Source: Neofusicoccum parvum | Lineage: Eukaryota > Ascomycota > Dothideomycetes > Botryosphaeriales > Botryosphaeriaceae | DNA length: 64,000 nt | Assembly (NCBI GenBank): GCA_020912385.1 | Contig: CP087220.1 | Coordinates: 186,001 to 250,000 of the forward strand | Reading direction: 5' to 3' | Part shown: in pieces, positions 10,598 through 21,628 of the stretch | How positions within the stretch are numbered: the stretch's first letter is position 1 | How the letters are laid out: the number at the start of each line of letters is the position of its first letter | Notes under the pieces: generated by a model | What the model was told of the DNA's origin: nothing | The model's database searches: none | The model's input: the letters and a program-made list of their open reading frames with translations, nothing else | Made by a program: the position numbers and the translations under genes

Positions 10598-11986
10598 CTA
10601 ATCCACGCGCACCGCATACCTCGTCCACACCTCATCCCTCGCCAGCACCTCCACCCTCCCCTCCTCCAACCCCATCGCGACCTCCACGCCGCCCTCCTTC
10701 CCCGGCAGCGCCGGCAGCACCAGCTGCACGCCATTCATCATGCCCTCGCTAACGGTGCGCCAGCGGTCGCAGCGGCCGCCAAACAGGCTCCCCCAGTCCT
10801 CGGCGTAGGCGTCGTACTTCTCCCACGACGAGACCATGGCGTGGGGGCCGGCGAGGCCGGCGAACGACGCGGGCGCCAGGCACGCGTAGTCGGGCACCTT
10901 GTTGAACATGTTGACGACGGTGCTGACGTAGTGCGGCGTGACGGCGTCGACGGCCGCCTTGACCTTGCGCGCCAGCGCCGGCAGCACCGCGTCGGCGGCG
11001 TCGGCGGCCACGATCTCGGCCAGCGCGTGCGTCGGGTTGGCGTAGACGAGCGGGCACCCCATGTAGTCGGGCGCCAGCGGTGGGAACGTCCGCGCGCGCG
11101 ACGCCACCGGGATCGTGAGGATGGAGGCCGCGGCGGCTTCGGTGTCGGCGTCGTGCTGCTGCGCGGCGACCGTGGCCCGCCAGATCAGCGCCGTCAGCGC
11201 GTCTGCGGCTGAGACTTTGCGGCCCGGCCCGGCGCTGGCGTCGTGGCGGAGGCGCTGCAGCGCGGAGGGCGACAGGTGCCAGACGTGCGTGCGGTAGCGG
11301 CGCTCGGTCGACGGCATGCGGTTGATCGGCGGCATGTCCGTCAGCACCAGCTCTGGGTGGTCGGCGATGTCGCACTTGTCCGGGTCGGAGAGGTGGCCGA
11401 CCACGAGCGGCGCGCGCTCGAACGCCGACGACGAGAGGAAGACGGTCGAGGTGGAGGCCGGGTCTTGCAGCTTGCGGCACGACTGCGCCCATATCCGGAG
11501 CAGCCGGCAGATGGAGAAGCCGTCCGCGACCAGGTGGTATACGGCGACGCTGAGGAGCAGCCCGCCCTCAACGAAGTTGGCCTGCGCGAGGAAGACCGGC
11601 ACCTGGCTGCCGGGCTGCGGGAAGACGCTCGTGGGCGACACCACGTCCTGGTGTAGCTGGTCGGTGGGGAAGTTCTTCGCGCGGAACTCGTCGTAGCTGA
11701 GCGGGAACTCCTCCTTGCTCAGCGTCCTGACACGGAGCTCGCCAAAGTCGCCTTCGCGCAGCGTGAGGCAGCCTTTCTGCTCGGCCTCTGTGTCTTCCAC
11801 CACTTCCGCCGACAAATACGGGACCTGCTCTTTTGTGGCGTCCAGCCCGGCTTTGAGGATGCGCACGACCTCATCTTGGTCGGCGCTTGGATCCAACGCG
11901 AAGCAGAGGATCGGTCGCACGTATCCCCGCGGACCGGCGTGCTCGAGTGGAGAAAGAATGAGGGGATCGTTCGTGTGTCCGAACAT
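10598..11986 (-). CDS. BAHD-type acyltransferase (transferase family PF02458, 462 aa)
   Basis: This is a single exon starting at the ATG at 11986. The catalytic HxxxD motif is present as H151-L-V-A-D155 in AVYHLVADGFS. The second family motif, normally DFGWG near the C-terminus, appears degenerate as EDWGSLFG. Length fits the family (430-500 aa). Fungal members include trichothecene 3-O-acetyltransferases and related enzymes that transfer acyl groups from CoA to hydroxyls of secondary metabolites. The acceptor cannot be read from sequence. A TATATAT box lies 65 nt upstream of the start. The neighbours (sugar-type permease, sulfatase) do not define a pathway. No backbone synthase lies in the window, so it is not part of an obvious secondary-metabolite cluster. 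Confidence 0.85.
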   Translation of the reverse strand: MFGHTNDPLILSPLEHAGPRGYVRPILCFALDPSADQDEVVRILKAGLDATKEQVPYLSAEVVEDTEAEQKGCLTLREGDFGELRVRTLSKEEFPLSYDEFRAKNFPTDQLHQDVVSPTSVFPQPGSQVPVFLAQANFVEGGLLLSVAVYHLVADGFSICRLLRIWAQSCRKLQDPASTSTVFLSSSAFERAPLVVGHLSDPDKCDIADHPELVLTDMPPINRMPSTERRYRTHVWHLSPSALQRLRHDASAGPGRKVSAADALTALIWRATVAAQQHDADTEAAAASILTIPVASRARTFPPLAPDYMGCPLVYANPTHALAEIVAADAADAVLPALARKVKAAVDAVTPHYVSTVVNMFNKVPDYACLAPASFAGLAGPHAMVSSWEKYDAYAEDWGSLFGGRCDRWRTVSEGMMNGVQLVLPALPGKEGGVEVAMGLEEGRVEVLARDEVWTRYAVRVD

Positions 11987-12734
11987 GGTGGAGTTGATCA
12001 GCTTATCGATCGAAGGCTATAGTGCGGCTGCTGGCTAGGAGCAGCCACAAATATATACAACGGTAGTAGCTCCGGCAGGGTGCGCGGTGAGGCGAGAAAT
12101 GTGGAGATGCTCGGGGAACCAAGCCAAATGCGCCGCGATTGGCCAACCGTTTTAATCCGACGGCCCTCGACCCAGATCCGTCAGGGGAAAATGAGACGAA
12201 ACTCCGAACAAACGAGTCATCAGGGAGGCCGGTTGGGGGCGAAGCCGACTCATACTAGGGCGCGGCAATGGGAAGAAAAGGGAGGCTGAAGAGCGAGGCG
12301 GTTGTGCCGTGATGGCGCGCACGGACAGGTCAAGCAGAGAGCCAATAGTCACCTCCTAAGAAAGCTTAGCTTTGACCTATTAAACAGCCAGTGTTGATCA
12401 ATTGCGGTCTTGGGTACGACGGAAACATGCTGATAAAGACTCGAGGCCGCCCGTGGGCTGACCAGGCACAGGAACGTAATCACCTCTGCAAGCCCCATCC
12501 CACTTTCAATCGTGGTCTGTTCGCTCAATTTCGCACTTACGTAGGCCTTTACACCAGCCACCCGAATGCGAGAGTACGGTGAAGAGCGCGCCAAACCCGT
12601 CTTGACCGATGCCTCAACTCCCTACAGAATCATGCGTTCCTGTAGACGGTCCCTGGCAAATAGCACCGAAGCACCGCGCCAAGAACGTTTGATCTGCACC
12701 CGCGCCGCAGTGGATCTCGGTAGGAGAGCGGAAG
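11987..12734 (-). promoter_or_regulatory. Intergenic; TATA box of the BAHD gene at 12051-12057
   Basis: The run ATATATA at 12051-12057, read on the minus strand, sits 65 nt ahead of the BAHD start codon and is a good core-promoter candidate. The remainder separates this gene from the 3' end of the MFS permease and holds no supported gene. Confidence 0.4.
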
Positions 12735-14531
12735 TTATTTCCCCCCGTCCAAGGCCTGGCCACCCGCGGAGCCGGTGGGACGTGGCGCTTCGAGAACAGT
12801 AGCAGAGAACTTTCTGGCCGGTGTCTCCCGTTCGAACAAGACGTCCAGCTCCTCGAATGTCCGGCCCTTCGTCTCCGGCAGCCTGAACCAAGCCCACAGC
12901 AGGAGGAGCGAGGAGAAACCAGCTGCCGGGAAAGCTGCTTTGCCGTGCAGGTTGGCTTCTGATGGGTTGAGCAGATAGGGGGCCACAATGATGTTGACAA
13001 TAGAGAAGATGTAATACGAGTTCCTGCTCACCGCAATCGTCTTCATGCGGAGACGAGTGGCAGGGACTTCCGTTGCAATGGCATACGGGACGGGTCCGAT
13101 AGTGAGACCATAGAATGCGAACCAGATAAGCATCATGCAGCACTGCGCCCAGCGACGGCCCGAAGTTGCCGGTGCAAAATCAATCAGCGCAATCAGCCAC
13201 ATAATCGGCGTCATGGCGCAGAGGCCCGAGATAAAAATAGAGCGTCGTCCGAACCGACCCTGGAAGAACCACGAAAACACGGTTCCCAGGAAGGCAATAC
13301 TGAAGGTTCCCAGGCTGAGCTTGAAAGAGTCGTCCGTCGATAGGCCGGCTTGCTTGAAGAAGTACTAAATAAAAGTCAGCGCCTGAACTATCGATCAATC
13401 TTGGTAGGTTGGCGTACCGTCAGGTAGTTCTGGATGGCTAAAAAGGATGTCAGCACGCGATCTGATCAGTGGAAAAAAGTACCTACCAAAGCCCGTAAGC
13501 ACCTGACCTCCCCAAGAAACAGAGGCAATCTCGGTTCTCCGAAGGTTGATGCCGCGGAAGCAGTCGATGTAGTTGGTGCCAACGTTGAGATCCCTCTCCA
13601 TCTGAATTGTGTGGGCCATCATGGCTATGGATTGCTTGCTTCTCCGATCTATGTCGGCAGGGTCGCTACTGCATAGTCGCTTCATGGTTGCTTCGGCGTC
13701 GGCAAGGCGACCTTTCCGAACCTGCCACCAGGGGGATTCGGGTGCAAAGCAGATGGCGATGCTGAGAGGCACAGGCCACATCCACTGAAGGGCGAATGGG
13801 ATCCGATAAGACCATTGGGTGGGGTTGTGGACGAGGCCCTGCAAGACGCCAGTGGCGAGGATACGTCCGGCCGGCCAAGTAAGGTTACAGAAGGTCGAAA
13901 GGTAGCCGCGCAAAACAAGAGGACAGACCTCTACCGCGTACGAAGGAGCCACGGCGGCAAAGACGCCCCAGGGCAGACCGCAGAGAAGCTCGCCGACCAG
14001 AAGAACCTGAATGTTGGGGGCGAAGAAGGTGATGAAAATGAAGCCAGTGAGAGCGGTAAAGGAGCAGAGCATGAGCTTCCTCGGACCCATGTGCTCAATC
14101 AGCCAGCCGTTGGTGAAGACGCCGAGGATCATGCCGAAGTTGGAGGCGAGGCTAAGTCCGAGCTGCCAAGACGCAGGTACGGAGTAAGAGCCATCGTCAA
14201 GGAGCTCGCCATACTTTTTCTGAAAGGAAGGGTAGGCGTAGAAGGCAGAAACGATCTGCATGTCATAGCTGTCCATGCTTGAAGGGAGTTAGCATAGAAG
14301 GGTGTTGCCCACAGCCAAGCAGCGGCAACAGAACGCGGGGCCAACTTACGTGCAAGCAAGAGACACAATCATAGACCAGATAATAGCTTTCTTGTAAAGC
14401 TTGACGGCCTGAGTGAAAGTGAGCTCATGCTCGGCCTGAGTGGCTCGAGCAGCGTCGGCTGAAATCCGTTTTGCATCGACATCGGCGACCTCAGCACAGC
14501 CGATCTCGGCTGTCTTCTCCGCGGTAGGCAT
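12735..14531 (-). CDS. MFS sugar porter, alpha-glucoside permease-like (540 aa, 4 exons including a 20-nt micro-exon)
   Basis: Exons are 14531-14350, 14277-13487, 13437-13418 and 13364-12735 (1623 nt). Introns: 72 nt (GTAAGT), 49 nt (GTAGGT) and 53 nt (GTACGC). The 20-nt exon supplies the residues IQNYLT and restores frame on both sides. Sugar-porter signatures are visible: TMDSYDMQIVSAFYAYPSF in helix 1, GRFGRRSIF after helix 7, and RLPETKGRTFEELDVLFE at the end, the classic PETKG motif. The protein should be a 12-helix plasma-membrane H+ symporter of the fungal maltose/alpha-glucoside group; exact substrate is unknown. It is divergent from the sulfatase gene, so co-regulation and import of a sulfated or sulfate-released sugar is possible but only inferred. 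Confidence 0.87.
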
Positions 14532-15378
14532 TGTAGCCAAGTGAGCAGGAAGACTGGCAAGTGGACGGGCAGTGAAGCAATGGCTGGAAATGCAAGCACA
14601 ATGCAGCGAAACAGTTCGCAGGAAATGCTGCGGATTGCGCCACGGAGCTTGAGGATTCACGGCGGAGGGACCGCTGCGTCCACTGCCTTTATACGGCGCG
14701 GGAAACGTCCAGACTCAGGCCACAGCGGGTTGACCAGCTCAGGCAGGCGTCCGGTCCCTGGCTTGGTCTGTCCCAGGGCAACATCGACTTCACTCCGCGC
14801 GCGCGACAGGCGCCAGCCAGGGTAAAAGCCGACACTGCCATTTTCAGCAATGAGAGGCGTATGCAGCAGCCGACAGTCCAATCGGCACTTCCAGCGCGGA
14901 TGCGGGGCAGCAGGGAGCGCCAAATGAACGGGAGAACAGGCGATGCTGGGCCTCTCCGTGCAACGGCGCGCACTGGAAATCTCAGCGTGGCCGCAGCGCT
15001 TGTCTGGTTTGGCGAGGAAATGTGGACTCGCGATGCGACTGAAATTGGCAGCTGTTGATATTGCGTGCTGTGGTTTGGCGAGCACGTCAGCGGGTGCGCG
15101 AGGTGAGTCGAGTGAAACGCGTCAGGCTCGGTGAGGGAGACGCGGCGGGCGGGCGAACTTCGGCTCCACCGCAACGCCCCGCCTGCCGCCGCCACGGCCA
15201 CCAGCTCTCAACACCCGCCGCCGGTGCAGCAGTCCCCGATGCGCCTCGCCGAGCGCGGCCCTGGCCCGCCAATAAAGACTCGGCTTCCCGGCGCTGCTGG
15301 CCCAATGTCTTCCTCACGACTTCTCCGGCTTCTCTCCTGCGCTGTCCCGTGACCCGCCGCCTGCCTCGTCCGCCCATC
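14532..15378. promoter_or_regulatory. Divergent promoter region, MFS permease / sulfatase
   Basis: This 847-bp region separates the two start codons. A TATAAA on the minus strand (14688-14693) lies about 155 nt upstream of the permease ATG. On the sulfatase side the 80 nt before the ATG are pyrimidine-rich, as is common for fungal leaders. No operator can be assigned. Confidence 0.4.
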
Positions 15379-16968
15379 ATGGCCGCCACCCAGCCCAACA
15401 TCATCTTCATCATGGCCGATGACCATGCCGCCAAGGCCATTGGCTGCTACGGCGCCGGCATCAACAAAACCCCCAACATGGACCGCCTGGCCAGCGAGGG
15501 CGTCAAGTTCAACCACTGCTACGTCACCAATTCCATCTGCACTCCCAGCCGTGCCGCCATCTTGACCGGCACCCACAACCACGTCAACGGCGTCATGACG
15601 CTCTCTAGCAAGATCAACAAGCACCTGCCCAACGTTGCCAAGCAGTTGCGGTCTGACGGCTACCAGACTGCCATGATTGGCAAATGGCACCTGGGAGAGG
15701 GCACGCCGCACGAGCCGACCGGCTTCGACTACTGGACTGTCCTGCCCGGCCAGGGCGCCTACCACGACCCTGCCATGATTGAGATGGGGAGGGATGTCGT
15801 CGAGAAGGGCTATGCCACTGAAATCATCACGGACAAGACCATCGACTGGATCAAGAAGCGCGACACGAGCCGTCCCTTCTTCGCCATGTGCCACCACAAG
15901 GCGCCCCACCGCTCTTGGGAATGCCACCCCAAGTACAAGTCCTGGTATCAAGACCCCGTCAAAATCCCCGACACCTTCACCGATGACTACAAGAACCGCG
16001 CAAAGGCCGCCAAGGTTGCCAAGATGCGCGTGGCCGACGACCTGACCTACAACGACCTGGGCCTCGTGCAGCCGGATGGAGGTCTTGACGTCGGCAACAT
16101 CCTGTTCAAAGGCTACTGGGAACGAAAGATCCCCAACCCGGACGACGTCACATCCCTGCGTCTGATTGACAAAGAGACCGGTACCAACTTTACCTTCAAG
16201 ACCAAAGCAGAGCTGGCAGAGTTCAAGTTCCAGCGTTACATGCAGCGCTACCTTCGCACAATCCAGTCAATTGACGACAGCGTGGGCGAAATTCTGGATT
16301 TCCTGGACTCCGAGCCTGGTCTGAAGGAAAACACCCTCGTCATCTACACGTCGGACCAGGGATTCTTCCTGGGCGAGCATGGCTGGTTCGACAAGCGCTT
16401 CATGTACGAGGAGTCTTTCCAGATGCCGTTCATCGCCCGGTTCCCCAAGGAGATCAAGCCCGGCAGCGTTTGCAATGACATCATCTGCAACGTCGACTTC
16501 GCGCCCACATTCCTCGACCTCGCTGGCGTGCGGATACCTTCGTACATGCAGGGCGTCTCCTTCCGCAGCCTGCTCCAAGGCAAGACGCCCGACTCTTGGC
16601 AGCAAGTCGCATACCACCGCTACTGGATGCACGCGGATCCCATCCACGACGCCTACGCCCACTACGGCGTGCGCGACCAGCGCTACAAGCTGATCTACTG
16701 GTACAACGAAGGCTTCGGCCTCGACGGAACCGGCGCGGGCGGCCAGGAGAAGGAGTGGGAGCTTTTCGACTGCGAGAAGGATCCGCTGGAGCTGTTCAAC
16801 GTGTACCGCGACACGGAGTACCAGGATGTCGTGCAGCGGATGACTCAGCTGCTGGACGACAAGATGGCCGAGATTGGCGACGAGCCGCTGCACAAAACGC
16901 TACTTGCGGGTGCCAATGACGGCCTGAGTCGTTTTGACGATGCGAAGGCCGGGGTGCGGAATCATTAG
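15379..16968 (+). CDS. Sulfatase, arylsulfatase/N-sulfoglucosamine sulfohydrolase type (529 aa)
   Basis: This is a single exon. I place the start at the ATG at 15379 because the protein then begins at the core strand PNIIFIMADD, whose D14-D15 are metal ligands. The open frame continues upstream but without family similarity. The active-site signature is C54-T-P-S-R in NSICTPSRAAILTGT; this Cys must become formylglycine for activity. The second metal site is in YTSDQGFFLGEHGWFDK. The enzyme hydrolyses sulfate esters or sulfamates. No signal peptide is visible, so a cytosolic enzyme acting on imported substrate is suggested, which fits the divergent permease. The nature of the sulfated substrate is unknown. 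The family is patchy in fungi and common in bacteria, so transfer is possible but untested. Confidence 0.9.
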   Translation: MAATQPNIIFIMADDHAAKAIGCYGAGINKTPNMDRLASEGVKFNHCYVTNSICTPSRAAILTGTHNHVNGVMTLSSKINKHLPNVAKQLRSDGYQTAMIGKWHLGEGTPHEPTGFDYWTVLPGQGAYHDPAMIEMGRDVVEKGYATEIITDKTIDWIKKRDTSRPFFAMCHHKAPHRSWECHPKYKSWYQDPVKIPDTFTDDYKNRAKAAKVAKMRVADDLTYNDLGLVQPDGGLDVGNILFKGYWERKIPNPDDVTSLRLIDKETGTNFTFKTKAELAEFKFQRYMQRYLRTIQSIDDSVGEILDFLDSEPGLKENTLVIYTSDQGFFLGEHGWFDKRFMYEESFQMPFIARFPKEIKPGSVCNDIICNVDFAPTFLDLAGVRIPSYMQGVSFRSLLQGKTPDSWQQVAYHRYWMHADPIHDAYAHYGVRDQRYKLIYWYNEGFGLDGTGAGGQEKEWELFDCEKDPLELFNVYRDTEYQDVVQRMTQLLDDKMAEIGDEPLHKTLLAGANDGLSRFDDAKAGVRNH

Positions 16969-17393
16969 GCCGAGTTGTGCACGCGGCGGCATGGGTTTCT
17001 GGGCTTTTGCCTATCAGCGTTCTTGCATAGAGCTTGCATGAGTGGAGCCCGGTATGTGGAGACGTCGGGATAGAACGCTGGGTTTCTTTGCGCGTAGAGG
17101 ATAGAATTGGCGGGCAGAGGCCGGAGAGCAAAAAGAGCCAATTTATTGAGATGTTTTCCGAATGCTTTAGCCCCCGGTGCATTGTCGTTTTCTGCCGCTA
17201 GACGGCGGGGCGATTCCAATGGAAAGAACGCAGAGAAAGTCTCCAGCGCATCCACACTCCCAACCTGCCTCTTAAACGTCCCCTCAGGAGCCTCGTGGAG
17301 ACCCGGATCCACCCCCTCGTCGGGCCACGCAGCCAGCCGGGCCTTCCGCAGCGCAATCCCACAGAATAACAAGGATGCGCCCCCGTAAGACAT
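16965..17393 (-). CDS. Hypothetical protein (142 aa), convergent and overlapping the sulfatase stop
   Basis: The open frame runs from an ATG at 17393 to a stop at 16967-16965 and overlaps the sulfatase stop codon by four bases. The translation starts with a short hydrophobic stretch (GGASLLFCGIALRKARL) and continues as a balanced sequence with phrases such as AWPDEGVDPGLHEAPEG and ETFSAFFPLESPRRLA. It does not look like a random GC-rich frame. The frame extends another 60 residues upstream without an ATG, so a 5' exon is possible. I recognise no family. Overlap of convergent coding ends is tight but not unusual in fungi. Could still be a chance frame. Confidence 0.4.
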   Translation of the reverse strand: MSYGGASLLFCGIALRKARLAAWPDEGVDPGLHEAPEGTFKRQVGSVDALETFSAFFPLESPRRLAAENDNAPGAKAFGKHLNKLALFALRPLPANSILYAQRNPAFYPDVSTYRAPLMQALCKNADRQKPRNPCRRVHNSA

Positions 17394-17789
17394 CCACTGT
17401 CTCCGCTTCCGGTGCGGGGAGGGGGCGCTGCGAACAAGGTTCGCGAGATGCGGAGGACAGGAAGCGTTGGCACCGCGGGGTAAGCAGGGCTGCAACTCGA
17501 CAGAATTGGCCCGAAGCGGGCTAGCCGCGCCGGGCTCCTCGACGCGACTGGCTCCACCGCTGATGCGGGGATCAAGCAAGCAAACGGCTGCGAGGGGTTC
17601 GTTTGGCGTATCGCGCCAATGGATGTCTGAATGACGAGGTGGGACTTCGGACGAAGAGGAACCGGAGCTGCGCGCCTTTATATATAGCCATCGCGCCCGC
17701 CGTCCATCAAGGTGTCAAGTCTCCCCTCCCAATCCCTCACCCGACCAGCAACACATTGTATTTTTATCGCACCCCTCGGCCCAATCACA
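17394..17789 (+). promoter_or_regulatory. Promoter of the GFA gene; TATA box 17679-17686
   Basis: TATATATA at 17679-17686 is 104 nt upstream of the GFA start codon and is followed by a pyrimidine-rich leader. No other gene is supported in this gap. Confidence 0.5.
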
Positions 17790-18658
17790 ATGGCGGAACG
17801 TCTGCAGAGCATCAAGAACCACTTCAGCGCCAGCAGCGTGACTAAGGGCAGCTGCATGTGCGGTGGGATTGAGTATGAGTTCAAGGGTGTGTTTTCTCTG
17901 CCATCTCCTTCCCGTCTCCCGCCACTTCTCTCCTCAGGTCATTTGGCTGGTGGATGTTGGACTGACACTCTGCTATCTACAGGCGAACCCAATGCCACCG
18001 CTCTCTGCCACTGCGTCGACTGCCACAAGTGGGTACGTCTAAAAATTTCCTATCTCGGCTAAATAACCCGCACGGTGTGGGGCGCGAGGGCTTCCCGACC
18101 ATACCCCAGATTGCATCAATCCACGTGACCCCGCCGCTTCCTGTCATCGAGATTACGTTGTAGCGGCGTTCTGCACGCAACACACAGAAACAAAAGCCTG
18201 CAGCTCCGAATCGCACTCGTTCAGAGCCTTGCAGCAAAAAACCCCCATTCTCAGCCCTATAAACCCCTCAACTCAACCCTCCCCAACCCCCACACGCATT
18301 CCCACCAGCCAACCCCCCTCACCACACACCATCTAACCCCCACCACCCACAGACCGGCGGCGCCTACACCTCGAACGTGATCGTCAACCGGTGGAACTTC
18401 AAGGTGACCAAGGGCCACCCGTTCACGTACGACGCCAAGGGCGCGTCGGGCAAGATCAACCGGCACTTCTTCTGCGGCAACTGCGGCTCCGGCCTGTTCG
18501 CCGAGCTGGAGATCATGCCCGACGTGACCATCATCAAGAGCGGCGGGCTCGACGGCGGCGCCAAGGACCACGCCATCGGCGTCGAGTTCTACTGCAAGGA
18601 TCGCCTCAGCTACGTCAAGCCCGTCGAGGGCGCCACCCAGGAGCCGGCGTTTGGTTAA
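17790..18658 (+). CDS. GFA-domain (CENP-V/GFA) zinc protein (150 aa, 3 exons)
   Basis: Exons are 17790-17886, 17983-18032 and 18353-18658. Intron 1 is 96 nt; intron 2 is unusually long for this window at 320 nt (GTACGT...CACAG). All seven zinc cysteines of the family are present: C22 and C24 in GSCMCGG, C41, C43 and C46 in CHCVDCHKWTGGAY, and C90 and C93 in FFCGNCGSGLF. Length is normal for a stand-alone GFA protein. The founding bacterial enzyme condenses formaldehyde with glutathione, but most fungal homologues have no proven activity. A role in thiol or aldehyde chemistry is an inference from the family. The gene has its own TATA box and stands alone. Confidence 0.88.
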
Positions 18659-19378
18659 GGTGGGAGCGCGTTGGTTGGTGGAGGAAGGGCGTGGTGCATG
18701 GGCGGTTGGGCTGCCTAGTTTTGATGGCTTTTGTAGGGAGATGGTTTAAAAAAGACCGAGTTGGTTCATGTCTGTGCCTCCAGGAAATCGGCTTTTGTGG
18801 TGCCCAGCTTGGTGTATTCGTGCAACTGCGGATGAACGCAGAGCGATGTAAAGTCGACGTGTGGACGGTTGTTCTTGACAACGGCTGCGTGGGATCCGGT
18901 GCATTCGTTCTGATGCAAAAGCGTGCTCAAAAGGCGCTTCAAAGCTGTGCGGAGGCATGCCCCAACTCCAGACAACCAACATATATTTGCCTTGCACAAG
19001 CCATTTTCAGAGGCAATATATTTTCCTCGCTAGCAATCAGCTGCAGTATCTCCCTCGCAGACGGTGTCTCAGTGTGCGGCCGACGTAAATAGCTTAACAG
19101 GTCCTAATTTCTGTGATGGAATGCACATGTTAATGCCTGCTAAAATGCACTTAAATGAGCAGCGGGTAGATGAACTGAATTGTGAGAATAATTTTCTGGG
19201 GAAAGAGGCACGGAAAGCACCCGATTGATTGACAGCCTTCGGCACTAGCCACTTCTGGTCCGGTGGTACCTCGGAGCTGTCTTATCAACAGGGCGGGGTG
19301 GCGGATTCGATGATCCATCCGGACGCCTTGGCCCGTCTCCACCCGCCTCCTCAACCTCGATCCCCAAACGACCTCCAA
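18659..19378. other. Intergenic, upstream of the Zn2Cys6 regulator
   Basis: No motif-bearing open frame is present. This 720-bp gap holds the 3' end of the GFA transcript and the promoter of the regulator. An alternative in-frame ATG for the regulator lies at 19310. Confidence 0.4.
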
Positions 19379-21628
19379 ATGTCGAATCCAACGCGCCAAA
19401 CCCCGCGGACACGAAGCTTTGGAGGCTGCCGAACCTGCCGACGTCGTCATGTAAAATGCGACCAGCGCCGACCTACCTGCGGCGTCTGCCAGCGCCTCCG
19501 CATCGACTGCGAGGGCTACGAGTCACTTATCCAGTGGACTCAGCCTCTGGGCCTGTCCAGCTCCTTCCTCGCCGACGATTCGGTACCACGCGAAACCGAT
19601 GATTCGAGGCAGTGCAGGAGGCTTCTCTTTTCCGGTGATTACAGACCCTTCTCTGCCTTACCAGCCCGGTCGTATTTTGCGCTGACCGACGAGCTTCCGA
19701 AGACGCTGAGCGGAAGGCTATGTGCGCCGAATTAGCAGGAGGCTTTGGGATGGACTACAAGTCAGCCGTTCTCCAAATGGAAGAAAGGTGCCTGTCCGGC
19801 GAGGGCGTAGTGACCGAGGGACCGTTCGCAATATTCCAGCTGAAATCCGATGACCGGCCAGGACAGGACGCAGAAGCGCGGGACCAGGCCCTGCCGGACC
19901 CGGAAGATGATCCATTTCCAGATATTCCGCCCTTCAATGCTACTGAAGGATCAGAGCTGCTTCAGGAACCCTTTCTCATCCAGTCCCCGCACTCCTCATC
20001 CACCCAATCAATCACAGCAGATACTTCGGCGGGCGAACCTGTGCCTGAAAATGTCGGAACCATATCAGAGATACAAGATGACGATTTTGCCTCAATTTCT
20101 TTCCTCTTTTCACCTCGCGAGCAAAACGCTCTGCTCGACCAGCTGCAGCAGACAGCCTCACTCGACGAAGGCCAAGACGCAGCCGACATTATGCAGTTTT
20201 CAATATCTCCGACATCTCCGCAGGCTTTCAGCATCTCAGGCAGCTTTGATTCCCCCATCTCGCCAGAAGGACATCTCTTGCTAAACCACTTCATGAACGA
20301 TTTTGTTAAAGTGGCATCTCCCATTCCTGACAGCAAATCTCCGTGGCGGTCACTGTACTTCCCTGAAGCCTTAAACGCAGTGGGGCAGCTGACCCTCCGC
20401 GCACAACCCAGCTCAGCCAGCATGTCTCTTTTGTATTCTCTCATGGTCATCAGCGCCTTCCACCTTGATAGACTATCGGGGGCTGAGCCTCACTGCGGGT
20501 ACTGGTGGAAAATCGCGGAGAGCTACCACGAAAAGGCCATGTCCCACATTCAAGTTAGCCTACGCAATGAGGTCGTCGGCCCCCAAAAGGCCAAATATAA
20601 AACTCTCATGATGGCGCTGCTGACTATGGTGACAGCATGCGTAAGTGCTGTTCTGACCTTTAAATTTGCGGAGAACTGATGAGCTTCAACAGATCACAAA
20701 CGGCAAGCTTGTAGACGCCCGCAAACACCTCCTCGACGCCCAACGCTTGATCCACGTCCGCGGATTGACCAAAAAGAAAGCCTCGCGCAAAGTGCAGATG
20801 CTGCACACGCAGTTCCTCTACCTACGAATCATGGAGGAGGCCACCTTCGTATACCCACTCTCCTCAGACAGCACCTTCTTCAAATCATCCGCCAGCACTA
20901 CTCCCAGCTCAGCGCGCTACCCCTCAATTGCAGGCCACAAGTGGTTCGGCACATCGTCGGACGGCGTGCCGACATCGTTCCACGAACTCGACGACTTCTT
21001 CGAGGCGAGCGGACCAGAAGTGCGACCGCTATTCGCGCGCATCTACGGGATCCCAGAGAGCCTGATCGTGCTCATGTCGCACGTGACGTACCTATGCTGC
21101 GAGACGCGACAGATCAAAGCGCACGCGCACAGCGACCCACAGCACCTCAGCGACTTCCACAAGCGGTGCAAGGCAGTCGAAGACCTGCTCTGCAGCTGGA
21201 AGAACGAGGACCACCAGCCATCCTCCTCCTCCTCCGAGGACCACGGCGCCCAAGCCTTCCACGGCGCGCTGCTCATCTACTTCTACCGCGAGGTGCGCGA
21301 CATCAACCGGTTCACGCTGCAGCACCACGTGCGGACGACCAAGGCGCACCTGCTGGCGCTCGAGGGCCGCAAGGTGGCGCAGAGCATCGCGTCGGCCGGC
21401 GTGCTGTGGCCGGGCTTCATCGCCGCCGTCGAGGCCCTCGACCCCCGCGACTTCGCCGACGTCGCCGCCTGGATGCGCGGCTGCGCCGACCGCTACGGGC
21501 TCAGGAGCTTCGACCGCGCCGCCGACGTCGCCGCTGACATCTGGCTGGCCAGGCACGCCCAGGTGGATCAGAGGCTGAAGTGGCCGGAGAGGATGCTGCA
21601 GAAGAAGAGTTTTTTGATTTTGCCGTGA
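19379..21628 (+). CDS. Zn2Cys6 transcription factor, ARG81-like with DUF3468/fungal-TF region (709 aa, 3 exons)
   Basis: The DNA-binding cluster is complete: C17-x2-C20-x6-C27-x6-C34-x2-C37-x6-C44, within GGCRTCRRRHVKCDQRRPTC. Exons are 19379-19634, 19703-20640 and 20693-21628 (2130 nt). The first intron (68 nt, donor GTGATT, branch GCTGAC, acceptor GAAG) was chosen because it restores RRLLFSDAERKAMCAEL, a block conserved after the zinc cluster in arginine-regulator-type proteins. The second intron is 52 nt (GTAAGT). The rest matches the helical regulatory domain of fungal activators. The protein should be nuclear. The next gene downstream, same strand, is an MFS exporter, a frequent target of such regulators, but this link is only positional. 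A start at 19310 would add 23 residues. Confidence 0.82.
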
